From Actinoallomurus spadix (GTDB taxonomy: Bacteria > Actinomycetota > Actinomycetes > Streptosporangiales > Streptosporangiaceae): a stretch of DNA of 64,000 bases. The stretch spans positions 1 through 64,000 of the forward strand of contig NZ_JAMXMX010000031.1 in assembly GCF_024055725.1 (NCBI RefSeq), written 5' to 3'. Position 1 is the first letter of the stretch, and each line of letters begins with the position of its first letter. Under the pieces are notes generated by a model. That model saw only the letters and a program-made list of their open reading frames with translations, was not told where the DNA came from and made no database searches. The position numbers and the translations under genes were made by a program. Shown here piece by piece: positions 11,545 through 19,539 of the stretch.

Positions 11545-13290
11545 TCAGGCATAGTCGGCCTCGACGTACCAGCGGCCGCCCTCGACGACGAGCAGGCGCG
11601 CGCCGCCGTCGGCGGTGACGACCTGGAACCGCGCGCGGCGGCGGAACCGCGCCGGGTCCCACCAGCGTTCCCGGGCCGGCCAGGGGCCCGCCCACGCGGT
11701 CACCGGCAGGACACGGCCGTCGATCTCGATCTGGCGGGGCGGGGCGGAGACCGCGCAGCGGGCGCTGACCGTGACCGGCGCTCCGTCGGCGCCGGTCACG
11801 CGGACAGGCAGCGGGTCGGGATGGACGACCGCCGGCGCCGGATCGGGGATCCGCCCGGGCCACCGTCCCTCCGCGACGGCGGGCCCGGGCGGGAGGTCAC
11901 CGACGGGGACGCGGACGACGCGTTCGCCGGGCGCGCGGCCGCCCGCGGGGTACGGCCGGGTGATCGCCTGGTGGCCGAGCATGGCCTGGACCCGCGCGGC
12001 CGCCCGCATGATGCGGTCGGAGAGCGTGACCCGGCCCCACAGCGCCTCCTGATGCCCCTCGTCCGGGACGAGCTGGTCGGGCAGGAGCCGCAGGAGGACG
12101 ATGCCGCCGACGCCCTCCTCGCCGGGTGGGGTCTCCCAGGCCGACAGCTGCCAGCGGACCCGCTCGGCGACGGCGAGAGCGGACAGTGCCGCGCTTCCAT
12201 CCCCGTGGCTTCGCCCCGCCGCCGCGCTTCCACCCCCGTGGCTTCGCCCCGCCGCCCCCGCATCGTGCCGCCACAGCCGGGACTGGGTACGGCCGTGGGC
12301 GTCCGTCACCTCGACCCCGATCCGTACGCAGGTCAGGGCCTCGGCGGCGAGTGCCTCGTGCAGGCGCTCGGCGAGCGTCTTGGCGGCGAAGACGACCTGT
12401 TCGGCCGCCGCGGCGGGCGGGTCGAACTCCGTCGCCACGCTCAGGTCCGCGTGCGGCGGCCGGGGTGCGGGCGGCCGGGGGTCCAGGCCGCGGGCGAGCC
12501 GGTGCGCGCGCACCTCGTCCGCGCCGAAGCGGCTCGCGACGTGCCGGGCCGGCAGCGCCGCGAACGCGCCCAGCGTGTGAACGCCCAGCCGGGGCAGCAG
12601 GTCGGTGAGCTCCGGCCGGCCCAGGACGGTCACCGGGTACGGCGCGAGGAACTCCGCCGTCCCGCCTGGTGGCACGATCATGCCGCCGTCCGCGGTGCGC
12701 GCGGCCAGTTCGGCGGCGAACAGGCCGTCCGCGACGCCCACGCCGCAGTCGAAGCCGCGCTCGACGACGGTGTCCTGGACGTGGATCCGCAGCGACTCCT
12801 CGGCCGTCTCCCGGTCGGCGCCGCCGTGGTAGCGGGCGGCGCCGCGCACCGGGATGGCGCAGACGCCGGGGCGTACGACCTCGACCCAGGGGGTGATCGT
12901 CGAGACGGCGGCGGCGACCGTCTCGAAGAGCCGCCCCTCGGCGTCGGGGTCGCGGTCGCGGATCACCAGGTCCGGGCAGTGCCGCTGGGCGTCGCGGAGC
13001 CGCTGCCCGCGGCGCACTCCGGCGGCGCGCGCCGCCGCCGAGCACGCCTCGACCCGGGCCGAGGCGACCACCGCCGCCGGGGTGCCCGCGTCCAGGCCGA
13101 CCGCGGTGACCGGCCAGTCCGGGCACCACACGACGAGCACCCGCGGCGAGCTCACCGGCCCTTCACCGGGACCCGGCGTCCCAGGGCCCGGGGCTCCGGT
13201 GCCGGGAGCGGAGGTTCGCGCACGGGCGTCCGGTGTCCCGGAGTCCGGCGTTCCGGGACCCGCCGCGTTGGGGAGTGGCGAACGAGTCAC
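11545..13290 (-). CDS. imuB: ImuB-type Y-family DNA polymerase-like protein
   Basis: A 581 aa Y-family polymerase homologue of the mycobacterial ImuB type: RVLVVWCPDWPVTAVGLDAG, palm and fingers, then the Y-family helix-hairpin-helix and little-finger region. In this family the catalytic acidic residues are degenerate and the protein acts as an adaptor linking DnaE2 to the sliding clamp; the region expected to hold the DxD motif reads LVVWCPDWP, consistent with inactivity. The GTG at 13288-13290 overlaps the TGA of imuA', giving translational coupling. An acidic/proline-rich insertion follows the start. A 33-bp tandem duplication (12188-12253) adds 11 residues. Confidence 0.9.
   Translation of the reverse strand: MTRSPLPNAAGPGTPDSGTPDARARTSAPGTGAPGPGTPGPGEGPVSSPRVLVVWCPDWPVTAVGLDAGTPAAVVASARVEACSAAARAAGVRRGQRLRDAQRHCPDLVIRDRDPDAEGRLFETVAAAVSTITPWVEVVRPGVCAIPVRGAARYHGGADRETAEESLRIHVQDTVVERGFDCGVGVADGLFAAELAARTADGGMIVPPGGTAEFLAPYPVTVLGRPELTDLLPRLGVHTLGAFAALPARHVASRFGADEVRAHRLARGLDPRPPAPRPPHADLSVATEFDPPAAAAEQVVFAAKTLAERLHEALAAEALTCVRIGVEVTDAHGRTQSRLWRHDAGAAGRSHGGGSAAAGRSHGDGSAALSALAVAERVRWQLSAWETPPGEEGVGGIVLLRLLPDQLVPDEGHQEALWGRVTLSDRIMRAAARVQAMLGHQAITRPYPAGGRAPGERVVRVPVGDLPPGPAVAEGRWPGRIPDPAPAVVHPDPLPVRVTGADGAPVTVSARCAVSAPPRQIEIDGRVLPVTAWAGPWPARERWWDPARFRRRARFQVVTADGGARLLVVEGGRWYVEADYA
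12188..12253. repeat. 33-bp tandem duplication inside imuB
   Basis: Two adjacent 33-bp units (12188-12220 and 12221-12253) differ at one base. On the coding strand they give two in-frame copies of an 11-residue AAGRSHGxGSA-type segment, placed before the LSALAVAERVRWQLSAW region. The reading frame is kept. Confidence 0.9.
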
Positions 13291-13949
13291 CCCGCGATGG
13301 CCTCCAGACGCGCCGGGCCTTCGTGTTCGGCGACGGTCACGGCGCCGTCCGGGCCCGGCAGCCACAGCCAGACCCGGCGGCCGGGGCCCGCCGCGCCGCG
13401 TCCGGAGACCGTCACGAGCGCGCGGCGTCCGCGCAGGTGGCCGGTGCCGTCCCCGAGACCGGTCCAGTGGTTCGCCTCGACGCGCAGCCGCAGGGCCGCG
13501 CCCGCCCACGGCCCGGTCGTGACCAGCGCGCAGCCGTTCCGGCGAGCCAGTGTGGTCAGCCGCCGGGCGACGGGGGCGGGAGGCTCCTCCGGCGGCCGTA
13601 CGATCACCATCGCGCACCCGTCGGTCAGCGCGGCGACCACGTCGGCCCACCGCCGGCCCGGGTCGTCGACGAGCAGGACCCGCATCGGGTCGAGGCCACC
13701 GTCCGCGCCGCCGAACGCCGCCGCGGCCGGGACGTACGCCTCCGGGAGGCCGACGACCGCGCACCAGCGGTCCCCGAGCCCGGCCGCCAGCGCGAGGGCC
13801 AGCGTGGTCGAGCCGTCGACGCCGGTGACCGTGCCGGGACGCAGCCCGCCCCCGGGGATCACCGGGCGCAGCGCAGGCAGGACAGGGACGAGGTCCATGC
13901 CCGCCAGAGGCGAGAAGCCCTCTGTGACCTGCGACGATAGCTCGCTCAC
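13287..13949 (-). CDS. ImuA'-like RecA-fold protein of the mutagenesis cassette
   Basis: About 220 aa, resembling the actinobacterial ImuA' partner: a RecA/SulA-like fold with PVIPGGGLRPGTVTGVDGSTTLALALAAGL where a Walker A would sit, but without an intact GxxxxGK[ST]. It is needed with ImuB to recruit DnaE2 to stalled forks. The frame is open up to 14003, but an SOS box at 13960-13975 lies inside that extension. I therefore prefer the GTG at 13947-13949 (VSELSSQVTEG), which puts the operator upstream of the gene. Its stop overlaps the imuB start. The exact start is uncertain. Confidence 0.75.
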   Translation of the reverse strand: MSELSSQVTEGFSPLAGMDLVPVLPALRPVIPGGGLRPGTVTGVDGSTTLALALAAGLGDRWCAVVGLPEAYVPAAAAFGGADGGLDPMRVLLVDDPGRRWADVVAALTDGCAMVIVRPPEEPPAPVARRLTTLARRNGCALVTTGPWAGAALRLRVEANHWTGLGDGTGHLRGRRALVTVSGRGAAGPGRRVWLWLPGPDGAVTVAEHEGPARLEAIAG

Positions 13950-13959
13950 CCGACCATCA

Positions 13960-13975
13960 TCGAACATCCATTCGA
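13960..13975 (-). promoter_or_regulatory. LexA-type SOS box upstream of imuA'-imuB-dnaE2
   Basis: TCGAACATCCATTCGA matches the Gram-positive/actinobacterial SOS box TCGAAC-N4-GTTCGA with one deviation (A for G in the right half). It lies immediately upstream of the DNA-damage mutagenesis genes, where such boxes are known in mycobacteria. Confidence 0.85.
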
Positions 13976-14003
13976 CTGAAAGCAAGTCGATCGCCACGCG
14001 CAA

Positions 14004-14579
14004 CGTCGGCTTCGGCGCGTGGATGAGAACGTTCCTGTTCCGATATCTTCATGATCACGATGGATACGTCAGGCCGGGAAGGGGGTCGCGATTTTGTGAC
14101 TCCCGGCGATAGTTGGCGGATCCCAATGCAGGTTGGCGATCTGAGGAATCGAGGCCGGGGCTGATGTCCCGAGTGGGCGAGAGGCTGATCGCGGTCAGAG
14201 GCGGGGAGCGGGCCGCTGACGATCGTTTCACCGCGGTCTATCCGGCCTCCAGCTGCTGGGCGTAGGGCTTGAGGGTGGGGATCAAGGCGTTGTAACCATC
14301 TTTGGGATTGCGGCGGCTGCGGTGGGGCTACTTAGTGCGATCACGCGCGGACCGATTCGGGTTTCAACGACTCGAATTGTCATCTTGGCAGGTCGATCGT
14401 TTACCGAACACCAAGATGTATTTTTGTTTGCGAACTGTAAGTGCGCAGTATAGTCCTAGCAAGCTTCGAAGACTGGATGCAGCGCCGTTCTTGTTACAGT
14501 CCAATCCTCTGAATTTCGGCCATCAGGCGAAGTGGCCAGATGGTTTGGATTTCTCTGATGGGTACGCCTTGGAGAAGAT
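14004..14579. other. Intergenic region with a probable transposase 3' relic and the oxidase promoter region
   Basis: No intact gene. On the minus strand, 14238-14327 reads PHRSRRNPKDGYNALIPTLKPYAQQLEAG then a stop, preceded by an in-frame stop; it looks like the C-terminal tail of a lost transposase-type gene, but I cannot assign a family. The motifs AGTTGGCGGATCC (near 14112) and GGTTGGCGATCTG (near 14131) form an imperfect direct repeat of the kind seen at insertion-sequence ends. From about 14340 to 14579 the base composition drops markedly, and this stretch must hold the promoter of the multicopper oxidase gene. Confidence 0.45.
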
Positions 14580-16688
14580 ATGTCTGATTTGATGCGTCGC
14601 CGCTTTCTGCAGGTAAGTGCGATTTCCGGAGCCGTCATGATGGCTCCGATCCGGTTCATTGGATCGGCCTTGGCGCAGCCCGTACCGGGCGGAACGCTCG
14701 ATCCGACCACCATCAGCAAATATGTAACCCAGCTCGTCATACCACCGGCAATGCCACCCACCCGGACACAACACAAACTCGACTACTACGAGATCGCCGT
14801 ACGCCAGTTCAGGCAGCAGATCCTGCCTCCGTCTCTCCCGTCGACGACCGTATGGGGCTACGGTTCGATCAACCATCCGAATACGTTCAACTATCCCGCG
14901 TTCACGATAAACGCGCATTATCGACGGCCAGTCCGGGTCAAGTGGATCAATGATCTCGTCGACCAGAACGGCGACTTTCTGCCGCATCTGCTGCCGATCG
15001 ACCAAACCCTGTACTGGGCGAATCCGCCAGGAGGCATAAAAGGCCGCGACTCCACCGGTACCAGCCAGGATCCCTACCGTGGGCCGGTACCGATCATTAC
15101 GCACGTACACGGCAACCACACGTTCGACTTCAGCGATGGCTATCCTGAGGCGTGGTACCTGCCGATGGCCCGCAACATTCCGGCGGGGTTCGCACGTGAG
15201 GGCACTTTCTACGACGTCTTCAAGGCAAAGTCGCCAATAGGCGACCAGTGGGGCCCCGGCAACGCCATCTTCCAATATGCCAACAACCAGCCGGCCAACA
15301 CCCAGTGGTACCACGACCATACGCTGGGGATCACCAGAGTCAACGTTTACGCCGGACCGGCAGGCTTCTACCTGCTCCGCGGCGGCCCCGGAGATCTGCC
15401 GCCGGGGCGCCTGCCCGGCCCCGCACCGCAGGTCGGCGACCGGCCGGGCAAGCGTTACTACGAGATTCCGCTGGCCGTCCAGGACCGCTCTTTCAATGAC
15501 GACGGTTCCCTTTTCTACCCCAACAGCCGGGCCTTCTTCGATGGGTTCACCGGCCCGTACGCCCCGACCAGCGACGTTCCGCCGATCTGGAACCCGGAGT
15601 TCTTCGGAAACGCGATCGTTGTCAATGGGCGGACCTGGCCGGTGCAGGAGGTGGAGCCGCGACGGTACCGCTTCCGCATCCTCAACGGATGTAACACGCG
15701 CTTCCTGATCTTCAAACTGGTGTCGAACCCATTGGCCCCACGTCCCGCCCCACCGGCCTTGCCCATCTGGGTGATCGGCGAGGAAGGCGGCTTCTTGCCC
15801 GCACCGGTTCGGCTCGACCAACTGCTGATGGCTCCAGCGGAGCGAGCCGACGTGATCGTCGACTTCACCGGCCTGCAGGTCGGCACGGAGATCTTCCTGA
15901 TCAACGAGGCGCCCGACGGGCCGTACCCGGGGGTGCCGAACTCGTTCGCCGATCCTGCCACGACGGGGCAGGTCATGAAGTTCAAGGTCGTGCCGCTCGT
16001 CTCCCAGGACACCAGCACTCCGCCGAGCCAGTTGAGGCTGCCGGCGTTCCACCCGCTCGGGCCGGCGACCAACAGCCGGCAGCTCTCCCTCAATGAGCAG
16101 GGCTCGGTCGACTTCCCCGACGTCAGTCCCGTTATTCAGCTGCTCGGCACAGTGCAGGACGGTGAACCGAATCCACTGAGATTTGGCGCCCCGATCACTG
16201 AGAACGTCGCGCTGAATTCCACCGAAGTATGGGAACTATATAACTTCACGGTCGACGCCCATCCGATTCACATCCATGAGGTGCGGTTCCAGGTGGTCAA
16301 CCGGCAACCGATCGGTGGTGGAACACGGCCGCCGGAGCCGTGGGAGAGAGGCTTCAAGGACACCGTTATTGCGCCTCCCGGAGAGATCACGCGGGTAAAG
16401 GCGAAATTCGACCTTCCCGGTCGATACGTGTGGCACTGCCATATCCTCGAACATGAGGACAATGAAATGATGCGACCTTATCAAATCGTAGCGGGCCCGC
16501 CACCGAAACGACCGCGCTCGAAGTCATCATCCTCCCAAGGGTCATCATCGTCTCAAGGGTCATCATCGTCCCAAGGGGCATCATCACAGTCGGGTGGGCA
16601 GGAGGCCGTTTCGCAGCAGTCTCAGGACCAAAAGGTGGATATCCGGCGCAATGGCGGCGTCGTCTCGTCACACGGTGACAGCGGATGA
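14580..16688 (+). CDS. Tat-exported multicopper oxidase (CotA / phenoxazinone synthase-like)
   Basis: A 702 aa three-cupredoxin copper oxidase. The N-terminus carries a twin-arginine signal (MRRRFLQVSAISGAVMM). Copper ligands are visible: HVHGNH (~175), WYHDHT (~245), HPIHIHEV (~560) and HCHILEHEDNEMM (~620), giving the type 1 and trinuclear sites. The segment KYVTQLVIPPAMPP...YYEIAVRQFRQQILPP...TTVWGYGS is typical of CotA/bilirubin oxidase/phenoxazinone synthase enzymes, which oxidise phenols or aminophenols with O2. The protein ends in a Ser/Gln-rich tail with three 6-residue repeats. The ATG at 14580 has GGAGAAG upstream. The gene is visibly less GC-rich than its neighbours, suggesting acquisition. 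Natural substrate unknown. Confidence 0.93.
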   Translation: MSDLMRRRFLQVSAISGAVMMAPIRFIGSALAQPVPGGTLDPTTISKYVTQLVIPPAMPPTRTQHKLDYYEIAVRQFRQQILPPSLPSTTVWGYGSINHPNTFNYPAFTINAHYRRPVRVKWINDLVDQNGDFLPHLLPIDQTLYWANPPGGIKGRDSTGTSQDPYRGPVPIITHVHGNHTFDFSDGYPEAWYLPMARNIPAGFAREGTFYDVFKAKSPIGDQWGPGNAIFQYANNQPANTQWYHDHTLGITRVNVYAGPAGFYLLRGGPGDLPPGRLPGPAPQVGDRPGKRYYEIPLAVQDRSFNDDGSLFYPNSRAFFDGFTGPYAPTSDVPPIWNPEFFGNAIVVNGRTWPVQEVEPRRYRFRILNGCNTRFLIFKLVSNPLAPRPAPPALPIWVIGEEGGFLPAPVRLDQLLMAPAERADVIVDFTGLQVGTEIFLINEAPDGPYPGVPNSFADPATTGQVMKFKVVPLVSQDTSTPPSQLRLPAFHPLGPATNSRQLSLNEQGSVDFPDVSPVIQLLGTVQDGEPNPLRFGAPITENVALNSTEVWELYNFTVDAHPIHIHEVRFQVVNRQPIGGGTRPPEPWERGFKDTVIAPPGEITRVKAKFDLPGRYVWHCHILEHEDNEMMRPYQIVAGPPPKRPRSKSSSSQGSSSSQGSSSSQGASSQSGGQEAVSQQSQDQKVDIRRNGGVVSSHGDSG
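16524..16577 (+). repeat. Three 18-bp tandem repeats in the oxidase tail
   Basis: Units 16524-16541, 16542-16559 and 16560-16577 (consensus TCATCATCGTCCCAAGGG) encode SSSSQG-type repeats at the C-terminus of the multicopper oxidase. Confidence 0.9.
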
Positions 16689-16995
16689 ACTGAGGAACCC
16701 ATGGGGTCAGGGCGCATCCGCGGCACATCAGAGACGTGATCGAGGCAACCGACGAGTCACGCCCCCGCCGAGGACGTACGAGAACCGCATCGCGAAGTCG
16801 AACTGGCCGTCAGACGGGCGGCGGCGCTCCCGCCGCCGCCCGGTCCGCTCTCGGCCTCGGGCGTGCCGCTTTGGGGCGCGCCAACGGCATCCCCCGGGCC
16901 GGAGCTAGCGTGCAACATCGACCTTGGCCGCCAACCACATCTGGGAAAGCCCGCCAATCCTCGTTGGGAACGCTGCTGTTTCTGCGGGTCGTCGT
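16689..16995. other. Intergenic stretch, no convincing gene
   Basis: About 300 bp between the oxidase and the acetyltransferase fragment. Short frames on both strands show no recognisable family and no ribosome sites. It probably contains the rearrangement breakpoint that removed the N-terminus of the acetyltransferase. Confidence 0.5.
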
Positions 16996-17301
16996 ATGAT
17001 CATCCGCCACCTAACGCTGGGAGTCACAGATTTCCCGGCTCCTGTCGCGAGCGCGAGTTACATGGTCGACCCCGCGCACTCCGGGCGCGGCGTCGGCCGG
17101 GCGCTGTGCGAGTACACCCTGGAATGGGCGCGCGCGGCCGGCTTCCGCGCGATGCAGTTCAACGCGGTCGTGGAGACGAACGCGCCCGCGGTGGCGCTCT
17201 ACCGGTCGCTGGGCTTCGAGATCGTCGGAACGGTTCCGCAGGGCTTCCGGCACCCGGCGAAGGGATATGTCGGGCTGCACATCATGCACCGCCCCCTCTG
17301 A
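16996..17301 (+). pseudogene. GNAT acetyltransferase, 5'-truncated
   Basis: From about residue 17 the frame reads VASASYMVDPAHSGRGVGRALCEYTLEWARAAGFRAMQFNAVVETNAPAVALYRSLGFEIVGTVP, which is motif A (acetyl-CoA pyrophosphate loop, GRGVGRAL) and motif B of a GNAT acetyltransferase. Family members are ~160-170 aa and begin with an IRPAT-type strand plus the N-terminal half of the fold; only ~100 residues are present and the first ~15 look unrelated. An upstream in-frame ATG at 16924 adds no family sequence. Probably an inactive remnant. Its 3' end overlaps the convergent kinase gene by 20 bp. Confidence 0.7.
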
Positions 17302-18733
17302 CGGCCGGTGCGGCGGGGCTCGGGGCCCGGGGGAGACGGACGGTGAAGGTCGTGCCGTCGCCCGGCACGGAGGTGACGCCGACGGTGCCCTCGTGGGCCT
17401 CGGCCACGGCGGCGACGATGGACAGGCCCAGGCCGGCCCCGCCGTGTTCGCGGGAGCGGGACCGGTCGGTCCGGTAGAAGCGCTCGAAGACCCGCGCGCA
17501 CTGGTCCTCGGTCAGGCCGGGGCCGTGGTCGGTCACGGCGATCTCCACCGCGCCGTCGGCGACGTCGATCCGCACGATGGCGGGGGCGCCGGCGGGCGTG
17601 TGCCGCCGTACGTTGGCGAGGAGGTTGTCGAAGACCTGGCGCAGGCGCATCGCGTCGCCGAGCACCACGGTCCCCTCCGCCGCCTCCAGCCCGACAGGCC
17701 GGTCCGGCTCCACGGCGCGGGCGCCGGCCACGGCGTCCGCCGCGATCCGGGCCAGGTCCACCGGTTCCCGGTCGAGCGGGCGCCCCTGGTCGAGCCGGGC
17801 AAGGAGGAGCAGTTCGTCGACGAGCGCCCCGATCCGCTCGGCCTCCGCCTCGATGCGGGCCATCGTCTTGGCCAGGTCGTCCGGGCGGTCGGCCGCCCCG
17901 CGGCGGACCAGTTCGGCGTACCCCCGGACGGTGGCGACGGGTGTGCGCAGTTCGTGGGAGGCGTCGGCGATGAACCGCCGGAGCCGTTCCTCGGACGCCT
18001 CGCGTGCGCGGAACGCCGTCTCGATCTGGCCGAGCATGTCGTTCAGCGCCCGGCCGAGGCGTCCGACTTCGGTACGGGGCCCGGCGGGTTCGACGCGGCG
18101 GGACAGCTCGCCGGCGCCGATGGCGCGGGCGGTGTCGCTGATCTCTTCCAGGGGGCGCAGGCCGCGGCGGATCGACCGGTGCGCGAGGAGGCCGACGGCG
18201 GCCAGCGCGATGATCGAGACGATCACCTCGACGCGTGCCAGGCGATGGATGGCGCTGTCGGCGTCCCTGGTCGGGATGCCGATCAGCAGCACCCGCCCGT
18301 TCGGGAGACGGGAGACGCGGACCCGCCAGGGGTGGATGTCGCCGACCTTGAAGATCCGCGCGCCGTCGGGGTTCCGCGCCGTGACGGCCGCGGGGGCGGG
18401 GCGCGGCGGCAGCGGTGGCGCGTCGTTCGCGGCGAACGTCTGGACGACCCGGCCGTCCGCCGTCCGGACCTGCATGAGGGCCGGGATGGCCCCGCTCGCG
18501 GCCAGCGCCTGGGCCAGCGACCCGCCGTGCGGGCCGACCGGGAGGGCGCCGCCGGGGTCGGCGCGGTCGCCGATCGCGGTCTCCATCGCCCTGCCCACCG
18601 CGGTCAGCTGCCGGTCGGTCCGGTGGATGATGTCCTCCCGCAGGGTCGCGAAGCTGCCCGCCGCCGCGACCGCCAGACCGGCGGCGAGCAGACCCAGCAG
18701 GGTGAGGACGAGGCGCCTGCGCAGGGACATCAT
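17282..18733 (-). CDS. Sensor histidine kinase (HAMP-HisKA-HATPase)
   Basis: A 483 aa membrane sensor. TM1 at ~10-28, an extracytoplasmic sensor region to ~160, TM2 (VIVSIIALAAVGLLAHRSI), a HAMP domain (RRGLRPLEEISDTARAIGAGELSRRV), HisKA with the phospho-accepting His in ADASHELRTPVATVRGY (~258), and HATPase_c with N box (DNLLANVRRHTP), G1 (DHGPGLT), F and G2 (GGAGLGLSIVAAV) boxes. Its start codon overlaps the response regulator stop (ATGA), so the pair is translated together. The MMPL gene read divergently is the likely target. Confidence 0.95.
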   Translation of the reverse strand: MMSLRRRLVLTLLGLLAAGLAVAAAGSFATLREDIIHRTDRQLTAVGRAMETAIGDRADPGGALPVGPHGGSLAQALAASGAIPALMQVRTADGRVVQTFAANDAPPLPPRPAPAAVTARNPDGARIFKVGDIHPWRVRVSRLPNGRVLLIGIPTRDADSAIHRLARVEVIVSIIALAAVGLLAHRSIRRGLRPLEEISDTARAIGAGELSRRVEPAGPRTEVGRLGRALNDMLGQIETAFRAREASEERLRRFIADASHELRTPVATVRGYAELVRRGAADRPDDLAKTMARIEAEAERIGALVDELLLLARLDQGRPLDREPVDLARIAADAVAGARAVEPDRPVGLEAAEGTVVLGDAMRLRQVFDNLLANVRRHTPAGAPAIVRIDVADGAVEIAVTDHGPGLTEDQCARVFERFYRTDRSRSREHGGAGLGLSIVAAVAEAHEGTVGVTSVPGDGTTFTVRLPRAPSPAAPAVRGGGA

Positions 18734-19431
18734 GACGGCCGGGGGAGGCGCAGGACGTACCCGACGCGGGGCACCGTGTGGATCAACGGAGGGTCCACGG
18801 CGTCGACCTTGCGGCGCAGGTAGCTGATGTAGGTCTGGACGACGCCGTCGTTGCCACCGAAGTCGTAGTCCCAGACGTGGTCGAGGATCTGCCGCTTGGA
18901 CAGGACCCGCCCGGCGTTGATCACGAGGTACCGCAGCAGCTTGTACTCGGTCGGCGTGAGCTCCAGCGGCGTACCGCCACGGGACACCTCGTAGGCGTCC
19001 TCGTCGATCTCCAGGTCGGCGAAGCCGATCCGCGCGGGGTCGGCCCTGCCGGGGCGGCGAGTCCGGCGCAGCACGGCGCGGATCCGCGCGATGAGCTCCT
19101 CCAGGCTGAACGGCTTGGTCACGTAGTCGTCACCGCCGACCGTGAGCCCGGCGATCTTGTCCTCCGTGGCGTCGCGGGCGGTCAGGAAGACGACGGGTGC
19201 CTCGCACCCCTCCCGGCGCAGCCTCCGGCAGGTGTCGAGCCCGGAGCCGTCGGGCAGCATCACGTCGAGCACGATGAGGTCAGGCCGGAGCACCGCGACC
19301 TGCGCGAGGGCCTCGGCGCCCGTTCCCGCGAGGGCGGGCTCGAAGCCCTCGTAGCGCAGCGCCGTCGCCACCAGGTCGGCGAGGTAGGGCTCGTCGTCGA
19401 CGACGAGGACCCGGACGGGGCGGTCGGTCAC
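18730..19431 (-). CDS. OmpR/PhoB-family response regulator
   Basis: A 233 aa regulator with a receiver domain (acidic pocket VDDEP, phospho-acceptor Asp56 in IVLDVMLPDG, Lys in YVTKPFS) and a C-terminal winged helix (LTPTEYKLLRYLVINAGRVLSKRQILDHVWDYDFGGNDGVVQTYISYLRRKVD). It is the first gene of the two-component operon. Three direct repeats with 11-bp spacing lie just upstream (19454-19485), the arrangement expected for PhoB-type head-to-tail binding, so autoregulation and control of the divergent transporter are inferred. Confidence 0.95.
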   Translation of the reverse strand: MTDRPVRVLVVDDEPYLADLVATALRYEGFEPALAGTGAEALAQVAVLRPDLIVLDVMLPDGSGLDTCRRLRREGCEAPVVFLTARDATEDKIAGLTVGGDDYVTKPFSLEELIARIRAVLRRTRRPGRADPARIGFADLEIDEDAYEVSRGGTPLELTPTEYKLLRYLVINAGRVLSKRQILDHVWDYDFGGNDGVVQTYISYLRRKVDAVDPPLIHTVPRVGYVLRLPRPS

Positions 19432-19453
19432 GGGCCCAGTGTCCCGCGCCGTT

Positions 19454-19485
19454 CTGTGAGAACGCTGTGAGAACCCTGTGACAGG
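19454..19485. promoter_or_regulatory. Three direct repeats, likely response-regulator binding site
   Basis: CTGTGAGAAC occurs at 19454-19463 and 19465-19474, followed by CTGTGACAGG at 19476-19485, with a constant 11-bp period. It sits in the divergent gap between the OmpR-type regulator and the MMPL gene, and OmpR/PhoB proteins bind direct repeats with this spacing. Confidence 0.7.
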
Positions 19486-19539
19486 GAACTCTCAGAACGC
19501 GCACACGGCACCGGAAGAGCGGGCTGTTGTGCTGACCGC

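Noticed and set aside
14302-14592. 96-codon plus-strand frame before the oxidase
   Set aside because: No homology, no ribosome site, and it overlaps the oxidase start in another frame; more likely promoter DNA.
16757-16860. Minus-strand peptide DGQFDFAMRFSYVLGGGV resembling a TetR C-terminus
   Set aside because: Too short and too weak to assign; could be chance.
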